Of a stretch of 64,000 nt of DNA, positions 1 through 9,049 are shown one piece after another. The notes under the pieces were generated by a model, which searched no databases, had not been told where the DNA came from, and saw only the letters and a program-made list of their open reading frames with translations. The position numbers were made by a program, and so were the translations under genes. Every line of letters starts with the position of its first letter. Within the stretch, counting starts at the first letter, position 1. The DNA comes from Desulfosediminicola flagellatus (lineage in GTDB: Bacteria; Desulfobacterota; Desulfobulbia; Desulfobulbales; Desulfocapsaceae), in contig NZ_CP050698.1 of NCBI RefSeq assembly GCF_005116655.2, positions 2,386,501 to 2,450,500 on the forward strand, written 5' to 3'.

Positions 1-1
1 T

Positions 2-88
2 CTGGAAGTTGAAGAACCATATTACAAAGTATGCGTCAAAATGTTGTCTCCACTCAAAGATACTGAGATAACGGCAATGATTATATAA
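2..88 (+). CDS. C-terminal end of an unidentified upstream gene (partial)
   Basis: Frame 2 is open from the window edge to a TAA at 86-88 and gives 28 protein-like residues ending in TAMII. The other two forward frames close earlier or read poorly. Too little is present to name the protein. It lies 24 bases upstream of the Dus gene on the same strand, so the two may be co-transcribed. Confidence 0.45.
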   Translation: MEVEEPYYKVCVKMLSPLKDTEITAMII

Positions 89-112
89 TATTAATGAGAT
101 TGTTGTATTATA

Positions 113-1138
113 ATGAATTCTGAGTTGAATAAATCCTGTCTGAAAATCCGTAGCTTATCCATAGATGTGCCCCTGGTGCTTGCGCCAATGGTCGGTGTAT
201 CACACTCTGCTTTCCGCTCTCTGTTGATGGAATTGGGTGGGGTTGGATTGCTGTTTACAGAGATGCTTGCAGCAAAGCGATTACCTCATGATAACGTGGA
301 AGTTTGTCCTATGTTGATACGGACAGCAGGTGAAAAGCCGCTTATTTATCAACTGTTTCTTTCCGATGAAAAGCCTGTTGCTGATGCTATAAAAAAATTG
401 CATGCCATAGGCGTTGATGGAATAGATGTTAACCTTGGCTGTCCCGCTCCGCAATTACGCCGCGAAGGTGCTGGTGGTTTTTTGGCTGCAGACAGGACTA
501 TGGTAAAAACAATAATACAAGAAATCCGTGCAGCGACAGAACTCCCTGTAAGTGCAAAAATTAGATTAGGGCGAGAGCTCAATAAACTGGAATTAATTGA
601 CTTTTGTTCTATGCTTGAAGGTGAGGGGATTGATTTTCTAACTGTGCATGGAAGACTGCATGGTGAAAAATTTTGTCGTACTCCGCGATGGGATTGGATT
701 GGAATAGTGAAAAACGCAATAAAAATTCCGGTCTTTGCTAACGGAGGGATTTTTTCTGTTAATGACGCAAGAAAATGTCTTGAACGTTCAGGTGCAGATG
801 GCCTGATGATAGGCAGAGGTGGGGTTGAGAAGCCGTGGCTATTTAACAAAATTGCCATTGAACTATACGGAAAATCAATACAATCATCTCTGGCTACTCG
901 GCAGGATGTCTATGTTCGATTTGTTGAATTATTAGAGGAACGGTTCCCCTTGGAGCGAAGGCTTGGCCGCCTTAAGCAGTTCACACATTATTTTGCTCAT
1001 TCATTTGATTTTGGACATCAGCTTGCTTCTTCGGTACAGACGAGTAAAAATATGGATGAAGCGATTGGAAAAGCGTCACTGTTTTTCGAGAAAACTAAAC
1101 AGAGTAGGCTGTCTATCTCAGGAGATTGTCATGATTGA
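113..1138 (+). CDS. dus: tRNA-dihydrouridine synthase family protein
   Basis: This is an FMN-dependent enzyme that would reduce uridines to dihydrouridine in tRNA D- or V-loops in the cytoplasm. The 341-residue TIM-barrel protein shows the family's landmarks in order: APMVG at 24-28, the catalytic cysteine in NLGCP (Cys110), a conserved Lys149 in the SAKIRLG strand, VHGR at 178-181, NGGI at 210-213 and the phosphate-binding GADGLMIGRGG at 227-237. The segment after the catalytic Cys (PAPQLRREGAGG) differs from the more common KVxxxGAG form of DusB, so this is a second, divergent Dus paralogue beside the one at 14448-15383. The ATG is kept because the flavin motif starts at residue 24, as is normal. 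The gene overlaps the next one by 8 bases. The exact position modified in tRNA cannot be read from sequence. Confidence 0.92.
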   Translation: MNSELNKSCLKIRSLSIDVPLVLAPMVGVSHSAFRSLLMELGGVGLLFTEMLAAKRLPHDNVEVCPMLIRTAGEKPLIYQLFLSDEKPVADAIKKLHAIGVDGIDVNLGCPAPQLRREGAGGFLAADRTMVKTIIQEIRAATELPVSAKIRLGRELNKLELIDFCSMLEGEGIDFLTVHGRLHGEKFCRTPRWDWIGIVKNAIKIPVFANGGIFSVNDARKCLERSGADGLMIGRGGVEKPWLFNKIAIELYGKSIQSSLATRQDVYVRFVELLEERFPLERRLGRLKQFTHYFAHSFDFGHQLASSVQTSKNMDEAIGKASLFFEKTKQSRLSISGDCHD

Positions 1139-1445
1139 ATTAATCAAAAAAGCGATGTTTACAGGGATCGGTTTTGCAGCTTTAACCAAGGATAAGGTTG
1201 AAGAGGTTGCACAAACATTTGTCGAGCAGGGAAAAATGTCCAGACAGGAAGGCGAAAAGCTTGTCGATGAAATTTTGGAGCGATCCAAAGAGTCACAGGA
1301 GGAATTGACAAAGCATGTTGAGACATTGGTTCAGAAGGCAATGGAAAAGATGAATGTGGCTCGAATGAGTGATATTGAATCTCTACGAGATGAGATTACT
1401 GAACTGAAAAAGAGAATACATGAAATGGAAGCTAAAGGGGATTGA
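1131..1445 (+). CDS. small phasin-like / PhaF-type coiled-coil protein
   Basis: The gene encodes 104 residues. A longer upstream frame exists, but the ATG at 1131 is preferred because GGAG sits 8 bases before it and the sequence from there (MIELIKKAMFTGIG) resembles polyhydroxyalkanoate-regulator phasins. The N-terminus has a short hydrophobic stretch (AMFTGIGFAAL). Residues about 17-100 are charged and heptad-like, rich in E, K, V and M, and end in a coiled coil (ELKKRIHEMEA). Phasin-like proteins coat storage granules or act as small scaffolds, but no PHA synthase gene is nearby, so a granule role is only family-based. The start lies inside the dus reading frame, which suggests translational coupling. 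The gene converges on murJ with 3 bases between stops. Confidence 0.75.
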   Translation: MIELIKKAMFTGIGFAALTKDKVEEVAQTFVEQGKMSRQEGEKLVDEILERSKESQEELTKHVETLVQKAMEKMNVARMSDIESLRDEITELKKRIHEMEAKGD

Positions 1446-1448
1446 TAC

Positions 1449-3038
1449 CTATCTTCCAAACTTGGTGCGTAATTTCAAAACAATATCTGAAAATTCTGAC
1501 AGTTTCAGGAAGTTTAACACGATTCCATATGTTGCCGCAGCGGCGGTGATTATGGCGAATACTGTCCAGATTTGATGGAATAGGCTTCCTGACAGCCAGG
1601 GCATAAGGGCTGTTTGGGTTGCGATTACGACGCCTATCATGATCGCTGTAGAAAAAATAATTTTAATACTTCCCGTTGCCAGATATCTCAAAGGCAACCC
1701 GTTCATTTTCCAGTAGAGAATGCACACCAGAAACAGAAAGTTCAAAAGCATTGTCACAGACATTGAAAGGGCAATTGCCATATGCTGATATTTATCAATC
1801 GTCAGATTGATAAATATCAGATTCGTTCCTATTGCTATAAAACTTGCAATTACTGGGTATTTAGCTCTATCTAATGCATAAAAAGCAGGGACGAGTACCT
1901 TATTAGATGAATAGGCGAAAAGACCTACAGCATAAAGTGATAGAGCCTGTGCTGTGTGCAGTGTGTCTGTTGCGGAAAAAGCACCCCGTTCAAATATTAG
2001 TCGTGTTACGGGTTCTGCCAGAAGGATCAGGCCTGCTGTTGCAGGTATTGTAAGTGCCAGGACCATAACAAGTGAAGAGATCAGGGTCTTTCGCATTTCG
2101 TAAATATTCTTATTGGCTGCCTGTTTGGCAAGTAACGGCATCATGGCTATCGAAATGGTTACACCGAAAATACCTATTGGAAGTTGAACCAATCTGAAAG
2201 CATAGTTAAGCCATGAAACTGAGCCTTCCGCGCAGGATGAAGCAAAATTTGTCCCGATAACAATATTTATTTGAGTTGCAGATAAACCTATAGTTGCCGG
2301 TATCATCAGTTTTAAAATTTTACGTAGCCCTGGATCAGATATATTGAATTGTGGTTTAAACCTAAAGCCAACAGATCTGAGTACTGGAATTTGAACTAAA
2401 AGTTGTAAAATACCACCGATAAGTGTTCCCACAGCCATGCCGGTAATCGCAGGGAAACCATAATCCGGAAGGATCAACGAGAGCGAAACCCCACCCACAA
2501 TAGAGCCAATATTAAAAAAGGATGAGGCCATTGCCGGTATAAAAAATCGGCCTTTGGTGTTTAACATTCCCATGACAACAGCAGATAATGAAATAACCAC
2601 AAGAAATGGCAGCATTATCTTTGTGAGCATTGCTGTAAGAGCAATTTTGCCGTCAATGAGTGTATATTGAGGAGCAAGTAACTGTGCAAGCGGCACCGCA
2701 AAGTACATTGCAACAAGTATCAAAAGGCTGAGTAGGACTGCAAAGAATGTAAGAGTATTAGAGGCGAGTTGCCAGGTTTCTTCCTGGGTACGATTAGTAT
2801 TATACTCTGAAAAAACAGTTATAAAAGCAGCTGATAAAGCGCCCTCACCAAAGAGGTCTCTCATTAGGTTAGGAATTCGAAAAGCTACAACAAAAGCATC
2901 ATAAGCTGTTCCGGCACCGAATAACCCGGCAAACACCTGCTCCCTGACAAGCCCCAGCACGCGGCTACACATAATTGCGATGCCAATAACTCCTGCAGAT
3001 CGGGCTATTGTGCCACTATTGGCGGATGACTTTTTCAA
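1449..3038 (-). CDS. murJ: lipid II flippase MurJ (MviN)
   Basis: MurJ moves lipid-linked peptidoglycan precursor across the inner membrane. The 529-residue product is hydrophobic throughout, with about 14 membrane segments, and carries the family's N-terminal signature: ARSAGVIGIAIMCSRVLGLVRE with conserved arginines, then AFRIPNLMRDLFGEGALSAAF. Length matches the family (about 510-530). It faces the phasin-like gene tail to tail and diverges from the EF-G paralogue across a 277-base gap, so it is probably transcribed alone. No competing function is likely. Confidence 0.97.
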   Translation of the reverse strand: MKKSSANSGTIARSAGVIGIAIMCSRVLGLVREQVFAGLFGAGTAYDAFVVAFRIPNLMRDLFGEGALSAAFITVFSEYNTNRTQEETWQLASNTLTFFAVLLSLLILVAMYFAVPLAQLLAPQYTLIDGKIALTAMLTKIMLPFLVVISLSAVVMGMLNTKGRFFIPAMASSFFNIGSIVGGVSLSLILPDYGFPAITGMAVGTLIGGILQLLVQIPVLRSVGFRFKPQFNISDPGLRKILKLMIPATIGLSATQINIVIGTNFASSCAEGSVSWLNYAFRLVQLPIGIFGVTISIAMMPLLAKQAANKNIYEMRKTLISSLVMVLALTIPATAGLILLAEPVTRLIFERGAFSATDTLHTAQALSLYAVGLFAYSSNKVLVPAFYALDRAKYPVIASFIAIGTNLIFINLTIDKYQHMAIALSMSVTMLLNFLFLVCILYWKMNGLPLRYLATGSIKIIFSTAIMIGVVIATQTALMPWLSGSLFHQIWTVFAIITAAAATYGIVLNFLKLSEFSDIVLKLRTKFGR

Positions 3039-3192
3039 CCTGGATTTCCTTCAGAATTTCAAGAGAGGATTTTGCCAGCAAGGAAGATACTCCGTCTATG
3101 GTAAATTTGCCACCTATAGATGCGAAATTGTCATAATCATTTTCTAAAGAAACCTAATTTCTGATCAAACAAGTTTGTGTGGAGAATCATGC

Positions 3193-3222
3193 TTGACTTT
3201 GTCAAATGAAATTGAATATATG
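3193..3222 (+). promoter_or_regulatory. candidate sigma-70 promoter with a TTGAC/GTCAA dyad at -35
   Basis: TTGACT at 3193-3198 is followed 18 bases later by TATATG at 3217-3222, about 95 bases before the EF-G paralogue. The -35 box forms a perfect dyad TTGAC-TTT-GTCAA (3193-3205) that could be an operator. This is pattern reading only. Confidence 0.4.
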
Positions 3223-3315
3223 ATTTAACATTATCAACAGGATAACATGTGTGAACATACGGTTTTTGAATAGTGGTGAGAGCATTGAATAACCTTCGAT
3301 TTTGAGGAGATAGAT

Positions 3316-5373
3316 ATGCAGGACACGAGCAAAGTCAGAAATATCGCACTAATTGGACATGGTAACTGCGGAAAGACTTCATTAGCTGAAGCTATGCTGT
3401 TTACCGCCGGTAAAATTAATCGACTCGGTAAAGTAGATGATGGCACCTCCGCCATGGACTACGAAGACGAAGAAATAAGCCGGAATATTTCAATTAACTC
3501 CAGTTTTCATAACTACAGCTGGAATAAGCACACAGTATACCTGGCAGACACACCTGGTGATGATAATTTCATCAATGAAACAAATTTTGCAGCTCATGTC
3601 TGTGACGGTGTTGTCTTTACTATAGGGGCTGTTCTAGGAGTAAAAGGTCAGACTATTAAATTCGCTGACATCGTAAAAGATAAAAATCTGCCAACCATAA
3701 TTGCGGTCAATAAAATGGATCGTGAGAGGGCAGATTTTAATAAAACGATGAACGAAATTAATGAATCCCTTCCGTTTACACCTGTTGTGTTGAATGTTCC
3801 GATCGGAGCAGAAGAAAATTTTAAAGGTTTTGTCGATGTGATATCCGGTAAAGCTTTCATGTTCGACGGCGACAAAGGGACTCTGATCGACGCTGATGTT
3901 CCTGCTGAAATGATAGACGAGGTTGCAGAATATCGTGAATCTTTGATGGAGAATGTTGCTGAAACCGATGACGATCTTATCGAAAAGTTCCTGGAAGAAG
4001 GTGAATTAACAGAAGAAGAACTTCTGGCCGGATTGCGAGCAGGTGTGTGTAAGGGGGAAATTGCGCCTGTCTGTGTATGTGCTGCGCTTAAAAACCTTGG
4101 AACTGCTGCAGTTCTTGATTTTGTAAATGCCTACCTCCCATCACCTACCGAGCGCCCACAACTTGTCGGGACCAATACGGATGGTGATATTGTTGAAAGA
4201 AATCCAGGTGCCGATGAATCTTTTTCTGCGCAGGTCTTCAAAACAATGGCTGACCCGTATGCGGGTCGACTTACAATTTTTAGAGTATATAGCGGTGTTC
4301 TCAGTGGTGACACCTTCTATAACTCAACTAAAGGCGAATCTGAACGTTTTGGGCAACTTTACGTCCTTGAAGGTAAAGAGCAGAAGCCCGTTGGTGAAGC
4401 CGGACCAGGAATGATTGTAGCTGTAGCCAAACTTAAGGATACTTCTACAGGAGACACTCTTTGTGATGCGAGTGCCCCTATTATTTATGAGCCAATGAAA
4501 CCCTTGTCACCAGTCATCTCATTCGCTGTAAGTGCCAAAAAAGGAGATGAGGAGAAGCTGTTTGGTTCAATCACAAAAATGCTTGATGAAGATCTCACTC
4601 TTAAGATGACGAGGCAGCAACAGACCAAGCAGACACTGATATCAGGAATGGGTAGAACCCATCTTGAGGTGGTTGGTTCAAGAATTAAAAGGAAGTTCGG
4701 TGTCGAAATGGAACTCGCTCAACCTAAGGTTCCATACATGGAAACCATTAAGGGAAGTGCACTGGTCCAGGGGAAACATAAAAAACAGAGCGGTGGCCGC
4801 GGGCAGTATGGTGATTGCTGGATAGAGATATCTCCCTGCCCTGGGAAAGGGTATGAATTTGAAGATAAGATTGTTGGTGGCGTAATTCCTCAGCAGTATA
4901 GACCTGCAGTAGATAAAGGTATTCAGGAAGCCATGGAGCGTGGCGTAATGGCAGGATATCCTGTTATCGATGTGAAAATCGTTCTTGTTGATGGTTCTTA
5001 CCATAACGTTGATTCCTCTGAAATGGCATTTAAGATTGCCGGCTCATTGGCGTTTAAAAAGGGTGCTCAGGAAGCAGGACTGGTTCTTTTGGAACCATAT
5101 GTGAATATGGAAATACGCGTTGGTAAGGATCATGTCGGTGATGTAATGGGTGATCTGAACTCCAGGCGAGGAAAAGTCATGGGTATGGATTCTGATGGAA
5201 AATCAGAGATCATTAATGCTCAGGTACCTCAATCAGAAGTTCTCAGTTATGCAACTGACCTAACCTCCATGACTGGTGGACTTGGAACATTCTCTGTGGA
5301 ATTTGACCACTATGAAGAGGTTCCAGCTCAAATAGCTGAGAAAATCGTTGCAGAGAAGGCAATGGAAGAATAG
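3316..5373 (+). CDS. elongation factor G-like translational GTPase (EF-G paralogue)
   Basis: The 685-residue protein has the EF-G architecture: GTPase domain, domain II, and domains III-V ending with the VMGDLNSRRGKVMGM signature of domain V. The P-loop is GHGNCGKTS (14-22) and the G4 motif NKMD is at 132-135. Two hallmark elements are altered. Switch I reads RNISI (56-60) instead of RGITI. The G3 motif reads DTPGDDNF (78-85) where canonical EF-G has DTPGHVDF, so the residue equivalent to the GTPase-activating histidine is Asp82. This places it in the EF-G2-like side branch rather than as the housekeeping fusA, which normally sits in the str operon. The function is uncertain: a stress or specialised ribosomal factor, possibly slow in GTP hydrolysis. 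AGGAG precedes the ATG. Confidence 0.88.
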   Translation: MQDTSKVRNIALIGHGNCGKTSLAEAMLFTAGKINRLGKVDDGTSAMDYEDEEISRNISINSSFHNYSWNKHTVYLADTPGDDNFINETNFAAHVCDGVVFTIGAVLGVKGQTIKFADIVKDKNLPTIIAVNKMDRERADFNKTMNEINESLPFTPVVLNVPIGAEENFKGFVDVISGKAFMFDGDKGTLIDADVPAEMIDEVAEYRESLMENVAETDDDLIEKFLEEGELTEEELLAGLRAGVCKGEIAPVCVCAALKNLGTAAVLDFVNAYLPSPTERPQLVGTNTDGDIVERNPGADESFSAQVFKTMADPYAGRLTIFRVYSGVLSGDTFYNSTKGESERFGQLYVLEGKEQKPVGEAGPGMIVAVAKLKDTSTGDTLCDASAPIIYEPMKPLSPVISFAVSAKKGDEEKLFGSITKMLDEDLTLKMTRQQQTKQTLISGMGRTHLEVVGSRIKRKFGVEMELAQPKVPYMETIKGSALVQGKHKKQSGGRGQYGDCWIEISPCPGKGYEFEDKIVGGVIPQQYRPAVDKGIQEAMERGVMAGYPVIDVKIVLVDGSYHNVDSSEMAFKIAGSLAFKKGAQEAGLVLLEPYVNMEIRVGKDHVGDVMGDLNSRRGKVMGMDSDGKSEIINAQVPQSEVLSYATDLTSMTGGLGTFSVEFDHYEEVPAQIAEKIVAEKAMEE

Positions 5374-5559
5374 TTAACACGTTTTCATCCTGAAATTTAG
5401 CATTCTGTTCAAGATCAAGGCGCTACTCAGATTTTTACCACAAGCATATAAATGATATCGGAGTCTATGCTTATCTGTGAGGATAAAAATTTGGGTAGCA
5501 ACGCTGATATTGGGCAGAAAGGAGGCTTTTAGGACGGAAACTAACAAGGTATATGATTT
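5374..5559 (+). other. intergenic leader of the MogA/MoaB gene
   Basis: This 186-base gap holds an imperfect dyad whose core AAGCATA/TATGCTT flanks a 17-base loop around 5442-5472, with outer CTCA/TGAG complementarity. A purine-rich AAAGGAGG lies at 5518-5525, but too far from the ATG at 5560 to be its ribosome site. No gene is evident. Confidence 0.3.
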
Positions 5560-6075
5560 ATGGCAGTAGCAGCTAAACAGGAATTTACATTCGCTGTGGT
5601 CACAATGAGTGATAAGGGATCGAGGGGCCAGCGCGAAGATACAAGCGGAGCGTATATTCAATCAAAACTCAGTGAAGAGGGGTATGCTTTTGCTTCCTAT
5701 GTCATTATTCCTGATGCAGTTCCAGGTATAATACGTACCCTTAACGGGCTCTGTGATAGTGATGAAGTATCGCTGATTGTCACCACAGGTGGTACCGGTG
5801 TGGCACCTACAGATGTTACTCCTGAAGCGATGCTTGAAGTTATTGAAAAGGAAATTCCTGGAATGGCTGAAGCTATGAGGTTTGAGAGTCTGAAGAAGAC
5901 TCCAAACGCCATGTTATCGAGAGGGAAGGTTGGTATTCGTGGAAATTCTCTGATTATCAATCTTCCCGGAAGTTTAAAGGCTGTAAAAGAAAACCTTGAT
6001 GTTGTCCTGCCGGTACTGCCACATGCTCTTGAAAAAATTCGTGGTGACAAAGGGGACTGTGGTAAGAATCAGTGA
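5560..6075 (+). CDS. mog: MogA/MoaB-family molybdopterin adenylyltransferase
   Basis: The 171-residue protein is a single MoCF-binding domain, the enzyme that adenylylates molybdopterin before molybdate insertion. Family motifs are present: VVTMSDKGSRG (13-23) with the following EDTSG, the nucleotide-loop TTGGTG at 75-80, DVTPEA at 85-90 and the late NLPGSLKAVKENL segment. MogA and MoaB paralogues are hard to separate by eye, so the specific symbol is provisional. It stands alone between the EF-G paralogue and a strong bidirectional terminator, with no other moa/moe gene in the window. A molybdenum or tungsten enzyme elsewhere is implied, as expected for an anaerobe using formate dehydrogenase or similar enzymes. 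Confidence 0.88.
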   Translation: MAVAAKQEFTFAVVTMSDKGSRGQREDTSGAYIQSKLSEEGYAFASYVIIPDAVPGIIRTLNGLCDSDEVSLIVTTGGTGVAPTDVTPEAMLEVIEKEIPGMAEAMRFESLKKTPNAMLSRGKVGIRGNSLIINLPGSLKAVKENLDVVLPVLPHALEKIRGDKGDCGKNQ

Positions 6076-6120
6076 CCTGACTGGTATCTGTCCTCCACGT
6101 GTATTCTGATCGAAATCCCA

Positions 6121-6160
6121 AAAAAAAACCCCGTCTGGTAAACCAGGCGGGGTTTTTTTT
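6121..6160. terminator. bidirectional rho-independent terminator
   Basis: A 10-bp stem, CCCCGTCTGG with CCAGGCGGGG (one G-U pair), closes the loop TAAA. It is preceded by eight A and followed by eight T, so it works for the converging mog and purM transcripts. Confidence 0.9.
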
Positions 6161-6189
6161 GAGATTTTGAAATGTTTTCTAAAGTCGTA

Positions 6190-7245
6190 TTAAAGAGAGA
6201 TTAATTCAACTTCTGCATCTCCTTCTTCTCTGGTCGCTATTTCACCAATAACAAAAGGTGATTCGCCAACAGCTGAGAAGTGATGAACTATATCGTTCGC
6301 TTTACTGTCATCAACAATGGCCATCAAGCCAATTCCCATATTAAATGTTCTGTACATTTCTTCTGGCGGAACATTTCCCTTATCTGCAAGAAATGGAAAT
6401 ATTGCAGGCTGATCCCAGCTTTTTGTGTCAATGACAGCTTTGTACCCTTTCGGAAGAACACGAGGGATATTATCAATGAATCCACCACCTGTATTGTGGA
6501 TCATTCCATTGATTTTATAATTTTTAAGAACATTCAGGACTGATTGAACATAGATGCGGGTCGGTTTGAGAAGCTCTTCACCAAGTGTACAACCAAGTTC
6601 TTCTATATGAGCGTCTACGGCCAGATTCTGTTCTTCAAAACATATTTTTCGTACCAGGGAGAAACCGTTCGAGTGAAGGCCGCTGGAAGCAAGACCAATG
6701 ATCTTGTTGCCAACACGTATATCAGAACCATCAATGATTGAATCACGTTCTACAATACCAGTAACGAAGCCTGCAAGATCGTAATCTTCATTTTGGTACA
6801 ATCCAGGCATTTCAGCGGTTTCTCCACCAACGAGTGAACAATGAGCCTGACGACAACCTTCGGCGATCCCTTTAACTACCTCAGTAGCAATGTGTAGATC
6901 GAGTTTTCCAACAGCAAAGTAGTCAAGAAAACATAGTGGAGAGGCTCCTCCAACGATGATGTCATTGACACACATTGCAACAAGGTCGATTCCGATAGTG
7001 TCATGCTTATTGCACATATGGGCTACTGCAAGCTTGGTACCAACACCATCTGTTGAGTTGACAAGCACCGGCTGTTTGTATTTATTGGTATCAATAGCGA
7101 TAAGAGAGCTAAACCCTCCTATGTCGTTAAGAACACCTGGGCGGTGAGTAGAGGCAACAACATCTTTTATTTCTTTGACAAAAGCATTGCCCTTATCGAT
7201 GTCTACTCCTGCCTCACTGTACCTGGACGAATTGGATTGTGTCAT
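6190..7245 (-). CDS. purM: phosphoribosylformylglycinamidine cyclo-ligase
   Basis: PurM (AIR synthetase) closes the imidazole ring in step five of purine synthesis using ATP. The 351-residue protein has the expected motifs: TDGVGTK (65-71), MCVNDI (91-96) and GGETAEMPG (140-148), followed by the NGFSLVRK and HNTGGGF segments of the AIRS C-terminal domain. Length equals the family norm (about 345). It is monocistronic, lies between a strong terminator and a divergent small membrane-protein gene, and has no purN neighbour. Confidence 0.97.
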   Translation of the reverse strand: MTQSNSSRYSEAGVDIDKGNAFVKEIKDVVASTHRPGVLNDIGGFSSLIAIDTNKYKQPVLVNSTDGVGTKLAVAHMCNKHDTIGIDLVAMCVNDIIVGGASPLCFLDYFAVGKLDLHIATEVVKGIAEGCRQAHCSLVGGETAEMPGLYQNEDYDLAGFVTGIVERDSIIDGSDIRVGNKIIGLASSGLHSNGFSLVRKICFEEQNLAVDAHIEELGCTLGEELLKPTRIYVQSVLNVLKNYKINGMIHNTGGGFIDNIPRVLPKGYKAVIDTKSWDQPAIFPFLADKGNVPPEEMYRTFNMGIGLMAIVDDSKANDIVHHFSAVGESPFVIGEIATREEGDAEVELISL

Positions 7246-7441
7246 AATTATTCTAAAAATTGGAAAATGTGTTGAAAGCGATAGGTGGACACCATTTCTT
7301 TTGCGAGATCGCTAAATTGTATTCATTCGAACAATAAAAAGCAATTGTTTTACCACTCATCTCTACACCTGCACTTGACTATAGAGGTTGAGTGTGATGA
7401 CTACGTTGAATTATTCATCCATCTCTGGTAGATACCAGACT

Positions 7442-7642
7442 ATGAAAATACTTGTACTACTTATAGGAATGGTCCTGATCCTCGAAGGAATGCCATATGT
7501 TGCTGCCCCCGAAGCAATGCGGGAGTGGCTCGAGAAACTCAGTAAAATGCCTGCTGGCCAGCTGCGGGCAGTCGGTTTGATTGCAATGGCAGTTGGATTG
7601 TTGATCTGCTTTATAGTACAAAGCACTTCACTATTCAATTGA
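7442..7642 (+). CDS. DUF2065 small inner-membrane protein
   Basis: The 66-residue protein has two membrane helices. The first begins MKILVLLIGMVLILEG and the second is AVGLIAMAVGLLICFIV, separated by an amphipathic REWLEKLSKMPAGQLR loop. EG in helix one and the PAGQLR-GL junction match the DUF2065 (YjeT-type) family, whose members are about 60-65 residues and whose role is unknown. In-frame upstream starts exist at 7388 (TTG) and 7397 (ATG, with AGAGG nine bases upstream), so the product may carry a 15-residue extension. I prefer 7442 on family length. Confidence 0.75.
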   Translation: MKILVLLIGMVLILEGMPYVAAPEAMREWLEKLSKMPAGQLRAVGLIAMAVGLLICFIVQSTSLFN

Positions 7643-7671
7643 GCAAACCATTTTTTTTAAAATTTAGTATC

Positions 7672-8877
7672 TTAATTCTTTAGAATCCATAGGACTCCAG
7701 GGATCCACTTACCTTTTTCCATTCGTAAACCAGTCTGTTTCTGCAGTTCCACATTCCATCCAGCTTTTTTTACTACTTCAACAATATATCCGGGAGAATG
7801 GGCAAATCTGCCACTTGGCTGTAATTTAAAGGAATCACCTGTTATCGTTTCCGTTGAAAAACAAAAGACTGCATTTTTCGATGCAGTTGACTGGGCTAAG
7901 CTAAATACTTCTTTGAGGTTCCCAACATAGTTGAAAACATCGGTTGCAACGAAAAAATCATATTTAATTTTGGTTGACCTGAGATAATCAACAATATTTC
8001 CTGAAAAGATCGAGGTGTAAATATCTTTTTCACGGGCAATATCTAACATCTTTTCGCTAAGATCAATTCCATCAAGGGATTTTACGATATTACCAAATGC
8101 TTCGCCGCTTAATCCTGTACCGCACCCCAGATCAAGCCCACTGGAAACGATATAATCTTCAGGGAAAATCGAGTTGAAAAGCGTTCTTAATTTAGTAGGG
8201 ACTGAGTAATGTAATTCATCAATCAGGCTTTTCTCGTAATGATCCGAATAGTTATCAAAGACTCCTCTGACATACGAATCAGGTGACGATTGAGGCGTAA
8301 CACCTTCAAGGGAAGCGAGCATATGTGTTGCTGCTTCATGACCGGGATCTAATGACAATACGTTTTTGTAGTAACGTATAGCCTGATCAGGCTGGCCTGT
8401 AATTTGAAACATGTATGCAAGATTGTTGGTTGCAGAGATATGGTCCTGATGTATTTCAAGTACTTTCAGGTAGGTTTCAATAGCTGATTGATCTTGTCGA
8501 AGTTCCCTGTAACAACCTGCCAGATTGTACAATGCATCAAAGTTGTTTGTCTCAAGCACCAACACTTTTTTGTAGAAAGTTATGGAGTCTGAGATTCTAG
8601 AGCATTTTTTGTAGCATAGAGCCAGATTAAAAAGACTGTCTATATCTTCAGGGTTGCATTTTACTGAAGTTTCAAAATGCGGTAACGCGTTTTCGTAATC
8701 TGACAAATCGTAGTAAACGAGGCCAAGATTATAATGAAGTAGCGGAGCATCAATGAAAGTGAGAAGTTCTGAATAGAGCTTTTGGGCCTCTTGAAGCCTG
8801 CCTTCCATTTGTGCATTGCAGGCGGTGGTGAACATCTCATTAATGGTATCAGGATTAATCGGTGTTAAGCTGGACAT
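7672..8877 (-). CDS. TPR-repeat SAM-dependent methyltransferase
   Basis: About five tetratricopeptide repeats (residues 15-190 of 401) precede a class I methyltransferase domain. The SAM-binding loop DLGCGTG is at 249-255, followed by an acidic motif II around IDLSEKML and a later FVATDVFNY strand. The TPRs presumably dock a protein substrate. The substrate is unknown and no neighbour hints at it. An upstream in-frame TTG at 8919 exists, but the ATG at 8877 is the better start. The gene converges on the DUF2065 gene. The TPR-then-methyltransferase arrangement is common in Proteobacteria without an assigned pathway. Confidence 0.82.
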   Translation of the reverse strand: MSSLTPINPDTINEMFTTACNAQMEGRLQEAQKLYSELLTFIDAPLLHYNLGLVYYDLSDYENALPHFETSVKCNPEDIDSLFNLALCYKKCSRISDSITFYKKVLVLETNNFDALYNLAGCYRELRQDQSAIETYLKVLEIHQDHISATNNLAYMFQITGQPDQAIRYYKNVLSLDPGHEAATHMLASLEGVTPQSSPDSYVRGVFDNYSDHYEKSLIDELHYSVPTKLRTLFNSIFPEDYIVSSGLDLGCGTGLSGEAFGNIVKSLDGIDLSEKMLDIAREKDIYTSIFSGNIVDYLRSTKIKYDFFVATDVFNYVGNLKEVFSLAQSTASKNAVFCFSTETITGDSFKLQPSGRFAHSPGYIVEVVKKAGWNVELQKQTGLRMEKGKWIPGVLWILKN

Positions 8878-9049
8878 TGTGATTCTGTGTATTTGGGTCT
8901 GTGTTGCTGAGGCAAACAAGTTTGAAAATAAAATGGATTGACCAGTTAGTCTGTTTAATTGTACGATATAAGGTTCGTGTCAATATACCTCGGATTTATC
9001 GAAAAACAAGGCAGGATTTATGTCCTTCCACTGACTGTCGGTTGCAAAT

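Noticed and set aside
5374..5661. 95-residue minus-strand frame overlapping the start of the MogA/MoaB gene
   Set aside because: It lacks a ribosome site and family likeness and is antisense to a well-supported gene.
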